From: an uncultured Bacteroidota bacterium
Lineage (GTDB): Bacteria > Bacteroidota > Rhodothermia > Rhodothermales > Salinibacteraceae
NCBI GenBank assembly: GCA_913056185.1
Contig: CAJXLV010000036.1
Coordinates: 1-37,532, forward strand
Direction: 5' to 3'
Length of the DNA: 37,532 nucleotides
Shown here: one piece after another, positions 8,604 through 16,069 of the stretch
Layout of the letters: every line of letters starts with the position of its first letter
How positions within the stretch are numbered: the first letter of the stretch is position 1
Program-made: the position numbers and the translations under genes
Notes under the pieces: model-generated
Told to the model about the DNA's origin: nothing
Databases searched by the model: none
Seen by the model: the letters and a program-made list of their open reading frames with translations, nothing else

Positions 8604-11330
8604 ATGCGCTCCGTCTTCCTCGCCGTGCTCACCGTCCTCCTGCCTCTCTCCACCTCGGCGCAGCCCGCCGATGAAGGCCCCTGGACGATCGACCACGTCC
8701 TCACCCAACGCTCGCTGGCAGACGTCGACATCGGGCCCGACGGCGAGCGCGTGCTGTGGGTGAAAGACACGCCCGACCCGGAGGCCGACAAAAGCCAGTC
8801 GGACGTGTACCTGACATACCGGGACGACCCGCACGGCGGCGACGCAACCGCCACCATCCGCCTCACCCGCACCGGCAACAACGGCGACCCGCGGTGGAGC
8901 CCCGACGGGCACCACATCGCCTTCCTGTCGTCGCGCGAGACGGAGGACGAAGAAAGCAGCGGCCCCCAGCTCTGGCGCCTCGACCCCCGGGGCGGTGCGC
9001 CCGAGGCCCTCACCTCCGTGGAGCACGGCGTACAGGACGCACGCTGGCTCGACAAAGAGCGCCTCCTTTTCACCACCCGGGAAACAAGCACGCGTTACGA
9101 GGAGCACCTGGAGGCGACCGAGGACGACGCCCGCGTGGTGGAAGACACGACTCTCTTTCGGCCGGTGCGCCTCTTCGTGGTGGACGTCAGCACCGGGAAG
9201 GTGACGCGCGTCACAGAGAATGAGAACCAAATCACCGAGTTCGCCCCCTCGCCCGACGGCAAATACGTCGTCTATAGCCTCGACGACTCGCCCATCGACG
9301 CCGATGCCCGCAACCAGCCGCACCAGTTCCTCCTCAACCTGGAAACAGGCGAGACGACGGAACTCTTCGACGAGCAATACTTCGACCCCTCCAACTACCA
9401 GTGGACCGCCGACGGCTCCGGGTTTTACGCCACAGACAGCTACAGCTCCGACCCCGAGCACGAAGGCGCCGGCATCACCAAGCTGTACCACTACGACCTG
9501 GATGCGCGCTCCTACCAGGAGGTACCGCTTCGGTGGGGCGACAAGGGCATCGGCTACGGCGGGTACGCGGTCGTGGACGGCGGCGTGCACGTACAACTCG
9601 CGGACGGGCCCACCTTTCAGCCCCGCTTCTACCGAAGGACGAGCGACGGCTGGGTCCCTGAAGCCGTCGAGGACGAACGCCTGGCCCACGCCACCGCCTT
9701 CGTGGCCGGGCCGGACGGCGAGACGATCGTCTTCAGCCACTCGACCGCCGACACCCCGCCGGCCTACCGCGTGGGCACCTACCGCGAGGGCGCCGTCCAG
9801 GACGACGAAACGCTGACGACCCTCAACGACAATCTCGACACCCTGCCGATCCCACGGGCCGAGGTCGTCCGGTGGACGGGGGCCAACGGCGAGACGGTCA
9901 ACGGCATCCTGCACTACCCCCTCAACTACGATCCCGACCGCGCCTACCCCCTGATGACCGTCATCCACGGCGGCCCCAGCGGGGTGGACCTCGACGCCTG
10001 GTCGCTCGGGTGGACCGTCTACGCGCCCCTCCTCGCCCAGCGTGGCGCCTTCGTCTTTCGCCCCAACTACCACGGCTCCGGCCACCACGGGCTCGACTTC
10101 GTGGAGTCAATCAAAGGCAAATACTATGAGCTGGAGGTGCCCGACATCGTGAGCGGCATCGACAGCCTGGCCAGCGCCGGCCTCGTCGACACGGACTCGC
10201 TCGGCGTGATGGGCTGGTCCAACGGCGCCATCCTCACCACGCAGCTCACCATCGAGCACCCGGAGCTCTTCCAGGTGGCCGCCCCCGGCGCGGGCGACGT
10301 CAACTGGACCTCCGACTACGGCAACTGCGCTTTCGGCGTGCGCTTCGACCAGTCCTACTTCAAAGGCGCGCCCTGGACCCACACCGAGCACTACATCGAA
10401 AAGAGCCCGCTCTTCGAGATGCCGACGGTGCAGACGCCCACCCTCATCCACCACGGCACCGAAGACCGCGCCGTGCCCTACGAGCAGGGCTGGGAGTATT
10501 ACCGCGCCCTTCAGCAAATCGGCAACGCACCGGTCCGCTTCCTGAGCTACCCCGGCGAGCCGCACGGGCTGCGCGAGCTCTCGCACCAGCGGCGCAAAAT
10601 GGAAGAGGATCTGAAGTGGATCGACACCTACCTCTTTGGGACGACCTCGATGAACGAGCGTGTGGCCGACCGCCTGCTGGCCGACGACGCGCCGCTTGCG
10701 CTCCTCGAATCCGCCGATGCGCCCGCCCGCACCGACGGCCGTTACGGCACGCGGGTGAATGGCACTCTCGTCCCCGAAACGGTGACGCTCGGCGACACCC
10801 TCACGATCGGCCGCTTCGAGGTGACGCGAGCGCAGTTCCGGGCGTACGACGCGGGCGTCGATGTGCCGCCCGGCACGGCCAACTACCCCGTCCATGGACT
10901 GTCGCCCGAGGCGGCCGAGGCGTACGTGGAGTGGCTGCGCGACGAGACCGGCCGCGACTACCGCCTGCCGACCGCCGCGGAGCTAACGGCGCTCAAGAGC
11001 GCACGGAGCGGCCCCGCCGAAAACACGCCCGCGTACTGGGCCGGCTACACGCCAAATCCGGATGAGGCCGGCCGCCTGCGGGCCCGCCTGGCGCAGCAGC
11101 CCATCGACGCACTGCTCATGCCCGTGGGCAGCCGGCCGCCGGGGCACGGCGAACACGGCCGCGGCCCGCTCGTCTACGACGTGGACGGCAACGTGGCCGA
11201 GTGGGCCCGAACCACCGGCGGCATCCGGGCCCAAAACGCTTCGGTCCTCACGTTGGCAGACCCAAAGGCCGAAACCGCCCCGACGCCCCCCCGCCGCGTG
11301 ACGGGCCTCCGCGTGGTGCTCGATCAGTAG
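8604..11330 (+). CDS. Exported S9 prolyl-oligopeptidase-type peptidase fused to an FGE-like domain
   Basis: This is a secreted serine peptidase (signal peptide 1-22, ending TSA) that should cleave short peptides. Residues about 30-400 form the WD40-like propeller (repeats such as GDPRWSPDGHHIAF and EFAPSPDGKYVVY). The alpha/beta hydrolase domain follows, with nucleophile Ser539 in GWSNG, Asp621 in GTEDRAVP and His654 in GEPHGL. After the peptidase ends near 685 there is an additional domain at about 725-908 with FGE/sulfatase-modifying-factor signatures: IGRFEVTRAQFRAY, a YPV-then-AYVEWL segment, YRLPTAAE, YDVDGNVAEW and a terminal GLRVV. I see no cysteines in it, so a formylglycine-generating activity is unlikely and a binding role is more plausible. 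ATG 8604 begins the signal peptide; the in-frame GTG at 8580 would add eight unneeded residues. Confidence 0.9.
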   Translation: MRSVFLAVLTVLLPLSTSAQPADEGPWTIDHVLTQRSLADVDIGPDGERVLWVKDTPDPEADKSQSDVYLTYRDDPHGGDATATIRLTRTGNNGDPRWSPDGHHIAFLSSRETEDEESSGPQLWRLDPRGGAPEALTSVEHGVQDARWLDKERLLFTTRETSTRYEEHLEATEDDARVVEDTTLFRPVRLFVVDVSTGKVTRVTENENQITEFAPSPDGKYVVYSLDDSPIDADARNQPHQFLLNLETGETTELFDEQYFDPSNYQWTADGSGFYATDSYSSDPEHEGAGITKLYHYDLDARSYQEVPLRWGDKGIGYGGYAVVDGGVHVQLADGPTFQPRFYRRTSDGWVPEAVEDERLAHATAFVAGPDGETIVFSHSTADTPPAYRVGTYREGAVQDDETLTTLNDNLDTLPIPRAEVVRWTGANGETVNGILHYPLNYDPDRAYPLMTVIHGGPSGVDLDAWSLGWTVYAPLLAQRGAFVFRPNYHGSGHHGLDFVESIKGKYYELEVPDIVSGIDSLASAGLVDTDSLGVMGWSNGAILTTQLTIEHPELFQVAAPGAGDVNWTSDYGNCAFGVRFDQSYFKGAPWTHTEHYIEKSPLFEMPTVQTPTLIHHGTEDRAVPYEQGWEYYRALQQIGNAPVRFLSYPGEPHGLRELSHQRRKMEEDLKWIDTYLFGTTSMNERVADRLLADDAPLALLESADAPARTDGRYGTRVNGTLVPETVTLGDTLTIGRFEVTRAQFRAYDAGVDVPPGTANYPVHGLSPEAAEAYVEWLRDETGRDYRLPTAAELTALKSARSGPAENTPAYWAGYTPNPDEAGRLRARLAQQPIDALLMPVGSRPPGHGEHGRGPLVYDVDGNVAEWARTTGGIRAQNASVLTLADPKAETAPTPPRRVTGLRVVLDQ

Positions 11331-11344
11331 CCCGGAACTGCGTC

Positions 11345-12133
11345 ATGGAGCCCGCAGCGAATGCCCGAATCCTTGACCGGCTCGATCAACTTGCGGAGGC
11401 ACAGGCCGTCACCATTCTGTACGCCTGCGAATCGGGGAGCCGGGCCTGGGGCTTCCCGTCGGCCGACAGCGACTACGACGTGCGGGTCGTCTACGTCCAC
11501 CCGCGCGACTGGTACCTCTCCGTCGACCTGGAGCGGCGCGACGACACAATCGACCGACCCATCACAGACGCGATCGACCTGCACGGCTGGGACCTCCGCA
11601 AGGCCCTCCACCTCTTCTCCAGCACCAACCCCACACTTCTCGACTGGCTGCAATCGCCCCTCGTCTACCGCGAGCACGAAGCGGTGCTGGAGCAGTGGCG
11701 CTCCCTCATCCCGACCTACTACGCGCCCGGCGCCGCCGGGCCCGCCTACCGCGGCATGGCTCGCAGCATAGCGGAGCAAGCCCTGACCGACGCGCAGGTC
11801 GCCCCCAAGGCGTACCTGTATGTGCTCCGTGCCCTTCTGGCCGTTCGCTGGATCGAACAGGAGCGTGGGCCCGTGCCGGTTGAGTTTGACCGCCTGCTCC
11901 ACGCCGCCCGCCTCCCCACCAATCTCCGGGCCGCCATCGAGGCCCTGGTCGCCCGAAAGCGTGCCGGGCTGGAGGACGACGCTGAGCCGCGCCTGCCGAC
12001 GATCCACGCATTCATCGCCGACGAGCTGGAGCGGCAGGCCGCCCTGCGCTTCCCCAATCCCGAGCCCCGCCCCATCGAGCCGTTGAATGCACTCTTCCGG
12101 ACCGCCCTGGCCCACGCCTCTTCCCCGCCCTGA
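11345..12133 (+). CDS. RlaP/YcgL-like nucleotidyltransferase
   Basis: This is a cytoplasmic DNA polymerase beta-type nucleotidyltransferase of 262 aa. The active-site signature lies at residues 29-47: ESGSRAWGF, then DSDYDVR, in which Asp43 and Asp45 are the expected metal ligands after Gly31-Ser32. The second half is helical (LRKALHLF, TLLDWLQSP, KAYLYVLRALLAVRW), as in the family named after an RNA-ligase-associated nucleotidyltransferase (RlaP). The substrate is unknown in this family and no RNA ligase is encoded nearby. The gene starts 14 bp after the S9 peptidase stop, so it is probably read from the same transcript, although no functional link is obvious. Confidence 0.82.
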   Translation: MEPAANARILDRLDQLAEAQAVTILYACESGSRAWGFPSADSDYDVRVVYVHPRDWYLSVDLERRDDTIDRPITDAIDLHGWDLRKALHLFSSTNPTLLDWLQSPLVYREHEAVLEQWRSLIPTYYAPGAAGPAYRGMARSIAEQALTDAQVAPKAYLYVLRALLAVRWIEQERGPVPVEFDRLLHAARLPTNLRAAIEALVARKRAGLEDDAEPRLPTIHAFIADELERQAALRFPNPEPRPIEPLNALFRTALAHASSPP

Positions 12134-12394
12134 CGCGACCGCCCCCTTGTCACGGCATCTTCAACGCCCCAAAACAGCCCACAGGGATCCTTTCCGCGCC
12201 ACACAGGTGTAGTTGTCCCCTCTTGTGACAAAGTGGCAGATTACTTGAAGACAAGACGACTTCCTGCGGTCCAGCAGACGCCACGCTCCTCCGTCGGGAC
12301 CGCAGCCCGTCCCCGCGGCCACGGTCGGCCGGAGGTCGGGAGACAGGAACCAGCCGCGATTGGTCGCTCTCTCTCCAAGCCCAAAAACGCCCCC

Positions 12395-13810
12395 ATGGAT
12401 CGCGCGTCCATTCAAGAACGCTTCGGCATCGTCGGGGACTCCGACGTGATCAAAAACGTCATCGACCAGGCCCGCCAGGTGGCCAAGACCGACATCACCG
12501 TGCTGCTCCAGGGCGAGAGCGGCGTCGGGAAAGAACTGATTGCCGAGGTGGTGCACGAACTATCCACCCGCCGCCACGACCCCATGGTGGTGGTCAACTG
12601 CGGGGCGATCCCCGAGGGCCTCATCGAGAGCGAGCTTTTTGGGGCCGAAAAGGGCGCGTACACCGGCGCCGTGGAGGAACGGACCGGGTACTTCGAAGAG
12701 GCCGACGGCAGCACCATCTTTCTCGACGAGATTGGCGAGATGCCCGCGCAGGCCCAGGTGCGCCTGCTCCGCGTGCTGGAAACGGGTCGCTTCAGCCGCG
12801 TCGGGGCCTCCACGCAGCAGCAGGTGGACGTGCGCATCGTGGCGGCGACCAACAAGGACCTGGCGGAAGAGGTCCAGAACGGAAAGTTCCGCAAGGACCT
12901 GTACTACCGCCTCAGCACAGTCCTCATCGACATTCCGCCCCTGCGGGAGCGGCCCGAGGACATTCTGCCTATTTTTGAGACGTTTCTCTACGAGTACGCG
13001 CAGGAGTACAACTCTTCGCGCAAGCGCCTCACGGACGCCGCCGAAGAGCTGCTTCACAGCTATCGCTGGCCCGGCAACGTCCGTGAGCTCCGCAACATCG
13101 CCGAACGCGTCTCGGTTCTGATGCGCGACGAAACGGTGGACGTGGACGACCTGCGCCCCCTTCTCCGCGACCTCGGCCGGGCAGCCCCCTCTACCGACCT
13201 GATGCGGGTAGAGTCCCCTCCCCGAGACGCCCCCTCGCCCGACGGAGAAGACCCGACCGATGCCCTCCGCCACCGCGAACTGCTTTACCGCGCCATCCTG
13301 GAGATGCGGATGGACATGCGCGATCTGAAGGAGCAACTGGGGTCGCTCATCTCCAATGTGGGCGTGGTGGTGCCCCGCGAGGTGGCCGAGCGCGGCGACT
13401 TTCCGAGCGACTACGACGACTTTGTAGTGGTCAACAGCGACGCCCCCCCCGACCCCCCTGCGTCCCACGACCGCGATCAGCCAGGCGGCGGAGAGGTCGA
13501 CTCCATGATGCGCGACGTGGTGTACGAGGTCGGGGAGGGAGAACCAGCCCGTCCTACACGTCGCTCTTCAGACCGGCCCTCCGCCGTCGATTCGCCGAAT
13601 CCGTCGGCACGGCCCTCCCCCGAGGCCTCCGACGCCCCCCCCACGGAGGACGAGCCGGAGCCGCTCCCGACGCTGGAGAAGGCCGAGAAGCAGTTGATTC
13701 GTCAAGCACTCAAAAAATTTGACGGCAACCGCCGCAAGACCGCCGAGGCGCTCGGCATCAGTGAGCGGACCCTGTACCGCAAGATCAAGAACATCGACGA
13801 AGACCTGTAG
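12395..13810 (+). CDS. Sigma54-dependent AAA+ transcriptional activator without receiver domain
   Basis: This protein remodels sigma54 RNA polymerase at -24/-12 promoters. The AAA+ domain occupies about 8-245: Walker A GESGVGKE (40-47), the sigma54-contact loop as GAYTGA (87-92, the Tyr variant of GAFTGA), Walker B FLDEIGEM (Asp111-Glu112) and the sensor segment WPGNVRELRN. A low-complexity linker rich in Pro, Asp and Glu spans about 265-425. A Fis-type helix-turn-helix (KTAEALGISERTLYRKI) ends the protein. There is no N-terminal receiver or sensor domain, so activity must be controlled by expression, by the linker or by a partner. ATG 12395 is chosen because the domain starts at once; the frame stays open to a GTG at 12233, but that extension looks non-coding. 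An LptE-like gene follows 97 bp downstream. Confidence 0.92.
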   Translation: MDRASIQERFGIVGDSDVIKNVIDQARQVAKTDITVLLQGESGVGKELIAEVVHELSTRRHDPMVVVNCGAIPEGLIESELFGAEKGAYTGAVEERTGYFEEADGSTIFLDEIGEMPAQAQVRLLRVLETGRFSRVGASTQQQVDVRIVAATNKDLAEEVQNGKFRKDLYYRLSTVLIDIPPLRERPEDILPIFETFLYEYAQEYNSSRKRLTDAAEELLHSYRWPGNVRELRNIAERVSVLMRDETVDVDDLRPLLRDLGRAAPSTDLMRVESPPRDAPSPDGEDPTDALRHRELLYRAILEMRMDMRDLKEQLGSLISNVGVVVPREVAERGDFPSDYDDFVVVNSDAPPDPPASHDRDQPGGGEVDSMMRDVVYEVGEGEPARPTRRSSDRPSAVDSPNPSARPSPEASDAPPTEDEPEPLPTLEKAEKQLIRQALKKFDGNRRKTAEALGISERTLYRKIKNIDEDL

Positions 13811-13907
13811 CCTGTTTGAGCTGTCCCGCCCGCCGGTGCTGCGTGGCACGGCACACAACACGCGTCCGGCGCTGCCCCACTCCTAAATTGATGACCACTC
13901 CGTCGAC

Positions 13908-14474
13908 ATGACAAGGCCCCCACGCCGTCCCACCGTTTTCCCCCCGCGCGTGCTCAACAGTCCCCGACGCTGGTCCGCGCTGGGCCTGCTGCTTGCCATT
14001 GCCGCCGGGCTTTCTGGCTGCGCCTTCTACAGCTTCAGCGGAGCCAGCATCCCGTCTCGCCTCGAAACGATCGCGATCCCGATCGCGCAGGACAACACCT
14101 CCAGCCCCCTTAACACCATGGGCAGCGACCTGACCAGCCTGCTGACGGACCGCTTTGTCAACCGCACGCGTCTTTCTCTCACTACGGACGACACCGGTGC
14201 TGACGCCCTGCTCACCGCCCGCATCCAGCGCTACCAGAACCGTCCCACGGGCGTGAGTGGGGACGAGCGAGCGACCACAAACGAGGTCACCATTGACGTG
14301 GCGGTGCGCTACCTGGACCAGACGCAGGACTCGGTGCTTGTGGACGAGTCGTTCCGCGGCGCCGCCAGCTACGATCCGGTGGAGGCAGGCCTCCAGGGCG
14401 AGCGCCAGGCTGCCGAGAATGCCCTCGAAAATGTGGCCGACGACATTTTCAGTACGGCCACCTCCACCTGGTAG
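13908..14474 (+). CDS. lptE: LptE-like outer-membrane LPS-assembly lipoprotein
   Basis: This is predicted to plug the LptD barrel during insertion of lipopolysaccharide into the outer membrane. An N-terminal basic stretch and hydrophobic segment end in lipobox LSGC (Cys38). The mature protein begins FYSFSGASIP, followed by ETIAIPIAQDNT, a long central segment and a C-terminal helix (ERQAAENALENVADDIFSTATSTW), which is the typical layout of Bacteroidota LptE-like proteins (about 170-190 aa). Sequence identity in this family is low, so the name rests on layout and the neighbouring sigma54 activator, a pairing I believe is common in related genomes (from memory, not checked). The stop codon is only eight bases before the TnpB remnant, so an insertion landed right behind this gene. 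Confidence 0.75.
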   Translation: MTRPPRRPTVFPPRVLNSPRRWSALGLLLAIAAGLSGCAFYSFSGASIPSRLETIAIPIAQDNTSSPLNTMGSDLTSLLTDRFVNRTRLSLTTDDTGADALLTARIQRYQNRPTGVSGDERATTNEVTIDVAVRYLDQTQDSVLVDESFRGAASYDPVEAGLQGERQAAENALENVADDIFSTATSTW

Positions 14475-14482
14475 CCAGGGGC

Positions 14483-14767
14483 CGCCTGAGAGACAAGTGC
14501 GAGTGGCATAGGCGAACGCTCGTCATTGCAAACAAGTGGTTCCCGTCCAGCCAGCGGTGTTCTGCGTGCGGACACGTCGATGGCAAAAAGCCCTTGGACG
14601 TCCGAGACTGGACGTGCTGCGAGTGCTCTGCTCATCACGACCGAGACATCAACGCAGCGAAGAATCTCAGTGGGGCCCATCAGACCCGAACTGAAGCAAT
14701 TGCTTCAAACGCACCTGGAGACCTGGGTACCCCCGACGCGTTTGCGGTCGTCGGCACCGCTGGATGA
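14483..14767 (+). pseudogene. tnpB: TnpB (IS200/IS605 OrfB) C-terminal remnant
   Basis: Reading from 14483 gives LRDKCEWHRRTLV, KWFPSSQRCSACG, then W-T-C-C-E-C and HHDRDINAAKNL, ending at TGA 14765-14767. This is the C-terminal zinc ribbon (two CxxC pairs) and last RuvC motif (DRDxNAAxN) of TnpB, the RNA-guided nuclease of IS200/IS605 elements. Only about 94 codons remain of a usual 350-400. There is no start codon or RuvC-I/II, so the nuclease cannot be active. The frame itself is intact. It begins directly after lptE and points toward the asparaginase gene, which lies on the opposite strand. Confidence 0.88.
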
Positions 14768-14831
14768 ATGGGAGCCCCCCCCCGCGCTTTGCCCCAGAGG
14801 GGTCCTCTTCGCGCAGCCAGGGGAAAAGTCA
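14768..14831 (+). mobile_element. Possible right end of the TnpB remnant
   Basis: The bases after the tnpB stop hold a small inverted repeat (CCCC-AGA-GGGG) and end in GGGGAAAAGTCA (14820-14831). That resembles GGGAGAAGTCAA found at the two other IS200/IS605-type ends in this window. If this is the element boundary, it reaches into the stop codon of the asparaginase gene on the minus strand (14829-14831). The palindrome is poor, so this end is probably decayed. Confidence 0.4.
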
Positions 14832-15908
14832 GTCCCCCTCCGCAAACAGGCCCGGCACCGTCACGCGCCGCACGCCATCGGCGTCGCCCACCACCATCTC
14901 GCCCTCGCCGCGCATCTGTGCGCCGCCCGCCAGGCCGTCCTTGCGCACCGCGTAGAACCGCACGTTGAAATTCGGCGTGCCCTGGTCGGTGCGTAAGCGA
15001 GGCACTACCGTATTCTCCGCGATGCGGCGACAGGCAAAGAGGCAAGCCTCCTCCGGCGTGTCTCCCTCCCGCATACGCTCCACAATGAGGTAGCTCGACA
15101 GGTTTTTGAGATTGGCCTCTCCACGCCCCGTGGAACCGGCCGCCCCCACGTCATTGTCGGCATACAGACCCGCCCCCACCACGGAGGTATCTGCTACACG
15201 GCCCGGAATTTTGTAAAACAGCCCGCTGGTGGTGGTCACAGCGCTGATATCGCCACTTGGCGCCAGGGCAGAGCAGTGAATGGTGCCGTAATGGCGCTGC
15301 ACCTGCCGCAACTGTGCCCCCAGCGACTCGTCCTTCAGGCTGTCCGGGGGCAGATAATCGTCATTCTCCGAAAGCGTCTCTCGCCACCTCACCCAGATCT
15401 TGCGGGCACGCTCCGTGAGGAGGTCTCTGGGTTCAAAGCCATGCATCAGGGCAAACTTTTTTGCCCCTTCGCCCACCAGCCGCACGTGGTCGGTGCGCTC
15501 CATTACCATTCGCGCTACCTGCGACGGGACCGCGATGTCTTCCAGGACGGCCACCGCCCCGGCACGGTGCGTCCTGCCCTCCATCACCCCCGCCTCCAGT
15601 TGCACCGTGCCGTCTGCATTTGGCACACCGCCGTAGCCGACCGTAATGTCGTCCGGGTCGCGCTCCACAATGTTCACCCCGTCGATGACCGCATCCAGGG
15701 CCGAGCCGCCGTCGCCCAGCACCGAAAGGGCCTGCTCAACAGCCGCCTCGCCGTTGCCGCTCGCCACCACAACCGGGCCGTCGCTGGAAAATTCCGGCGG
15801 CTCCTGGGCCGATGCGGCAGTGGGCCACAGCGCAGCACCGGCTCCTGTCAAGGCGGCGCGTTTCAAGAAGGTGCGTCGGTCGGGCGTGGAGGCGGTGGTG
15901 TCGCTCAT
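14829..15908 (-). CDS. Tat-exported glycosylasparaginase (Ntn-hydrolase)
   Basis: This Ntn-hydrolase should cleave N4-(beta-N-acetylglucosaminyl)-asparagine or related asparaginyl/isoaspartyl amides outside the cytoplasm. Residues 1-34 form a twin-arginine signal (RRTFLKR, then a hydrophobic stretch ending ASAQ). Self-processing should occur before Thr209 in HYGTIHCSAL, giving an alpha and a beta chain. The segment GRVADTSVVGAGLYADNDVGA matches the glycosylasparaginase beta chain. The residue before the nucleophile is Gly, as in isoaspartyl peptidases, rather than the Asp usual in glycosylasparaginases. It is 359 aa, a normal length. ATG 15908 was chosen because it starts the Tat signal; the frame stays open to 16073 through repeat DNA that cannot plausibly be coding. 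Confidence 0.88.
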   Translation of the reverse strand: MSDTTASTPDRRTFLKRAALTGAGAALWPTAASAQEPPEFSSDGPVVVASGNGEAAVEQALSVLGDGGSALDAVIDGVNIVERDPDDITVGYGGVPNADGTVQLEAGVMEGRTHRAGAVAVLEDIAVPSQVARMVMERTDHVRLVGEGAKKFALMHGFEPRDLLTERARKIWVRWRETLSENDDYLPPDSLKDESLGAQLRQVQRHYGTIHCSALAPSGDISAVTTTSGLFYKIPGRVADTSVVGAGLYADNDVGAAGSTGRGEANLKNLSSYLIVERMREGDTPEEACLFACRRIAENTVVPRLRTDQGTPNFNVRFYAVRKDGLAGGAQMRGEGEMVVGDADGVRRVTVPGLFAEGD

Positions 15909-15912
15909 CGAA

Positions 15913-15940
15913 ACGGTAGGGAACGTACGGTAGGGAACGT
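15913..15940. repeat. Perfect 14-bp tandem duplication before asparaginase start
   Basis: The 14-mer ACGGTAGGGAACGT occurs twice in direct succession (15913-15926 and 15927-15940), ending four bases from the asparaginase start codon on the minus strand. It occupies the ribosome-binding region of that gene. A shorter version (ACGGTAGGG) occurs at a similar place upstream of the neighbouring reductase gene. Confidence 0.85.
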
Positions 15941-15960
15941 GATGGAACTGAGACCTCAGG

Positions 15961-16002
15961 AAAATACAAACGCAACACCGAGAAGCAAATTTCTCGGCGT
16001 TG
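15961..16002 (-). terminator. Hairpin with T-rich tail on the minus strand
   Basis: The minus-strand transcript would form a 12-bp stem with one G-U pair (16002-15991 with 15984-15973) and a 6-base loop, followed by a T-rich stretch. It lies downstream of the minus-strand reductase gene and upstream of the asparaginase gene, so it fits a terminator separating the two. Confidence 0.65.
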
Positions 16003-16012
16003 GTTCCGAGCC

Positions 16013-16051
16013 CCTGCCGGGTCCCTACCGGGTCCCTGCCGGGTCCCTGCC
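16013..16051. repeat. 11-bp tandem repeat, about 3.5 copies
   Basis: The unit CCTGCCGGGTC is repeated three times (second copy with one change, A for G) plus a partial fourth. It lies between the reductase stop and the hairpin upstream of the asparaginase gene. It is a simple-sequence tract that may vary in copy number; no function is visible. Confidence 0.85.
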
Positions 16052-16069
16052 CCCCTCCGCCCGCCCCAG

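Noticed and set aside
12234-12249. Sigma54-like promoter (TGGCAG-N5-TTGAA) upstream of the sigma54 activator gene
   Set aside because: The spacing is right, but the nearly invariant GC at -12 is missing and the -24 element has a mismatch. One such match is expected by chance.
16013-16051. Short repeats as a possible CRISPR array
   Set aside because: The units are 11 bp and directly tandem with no spacers, and no cas gene is nearby.
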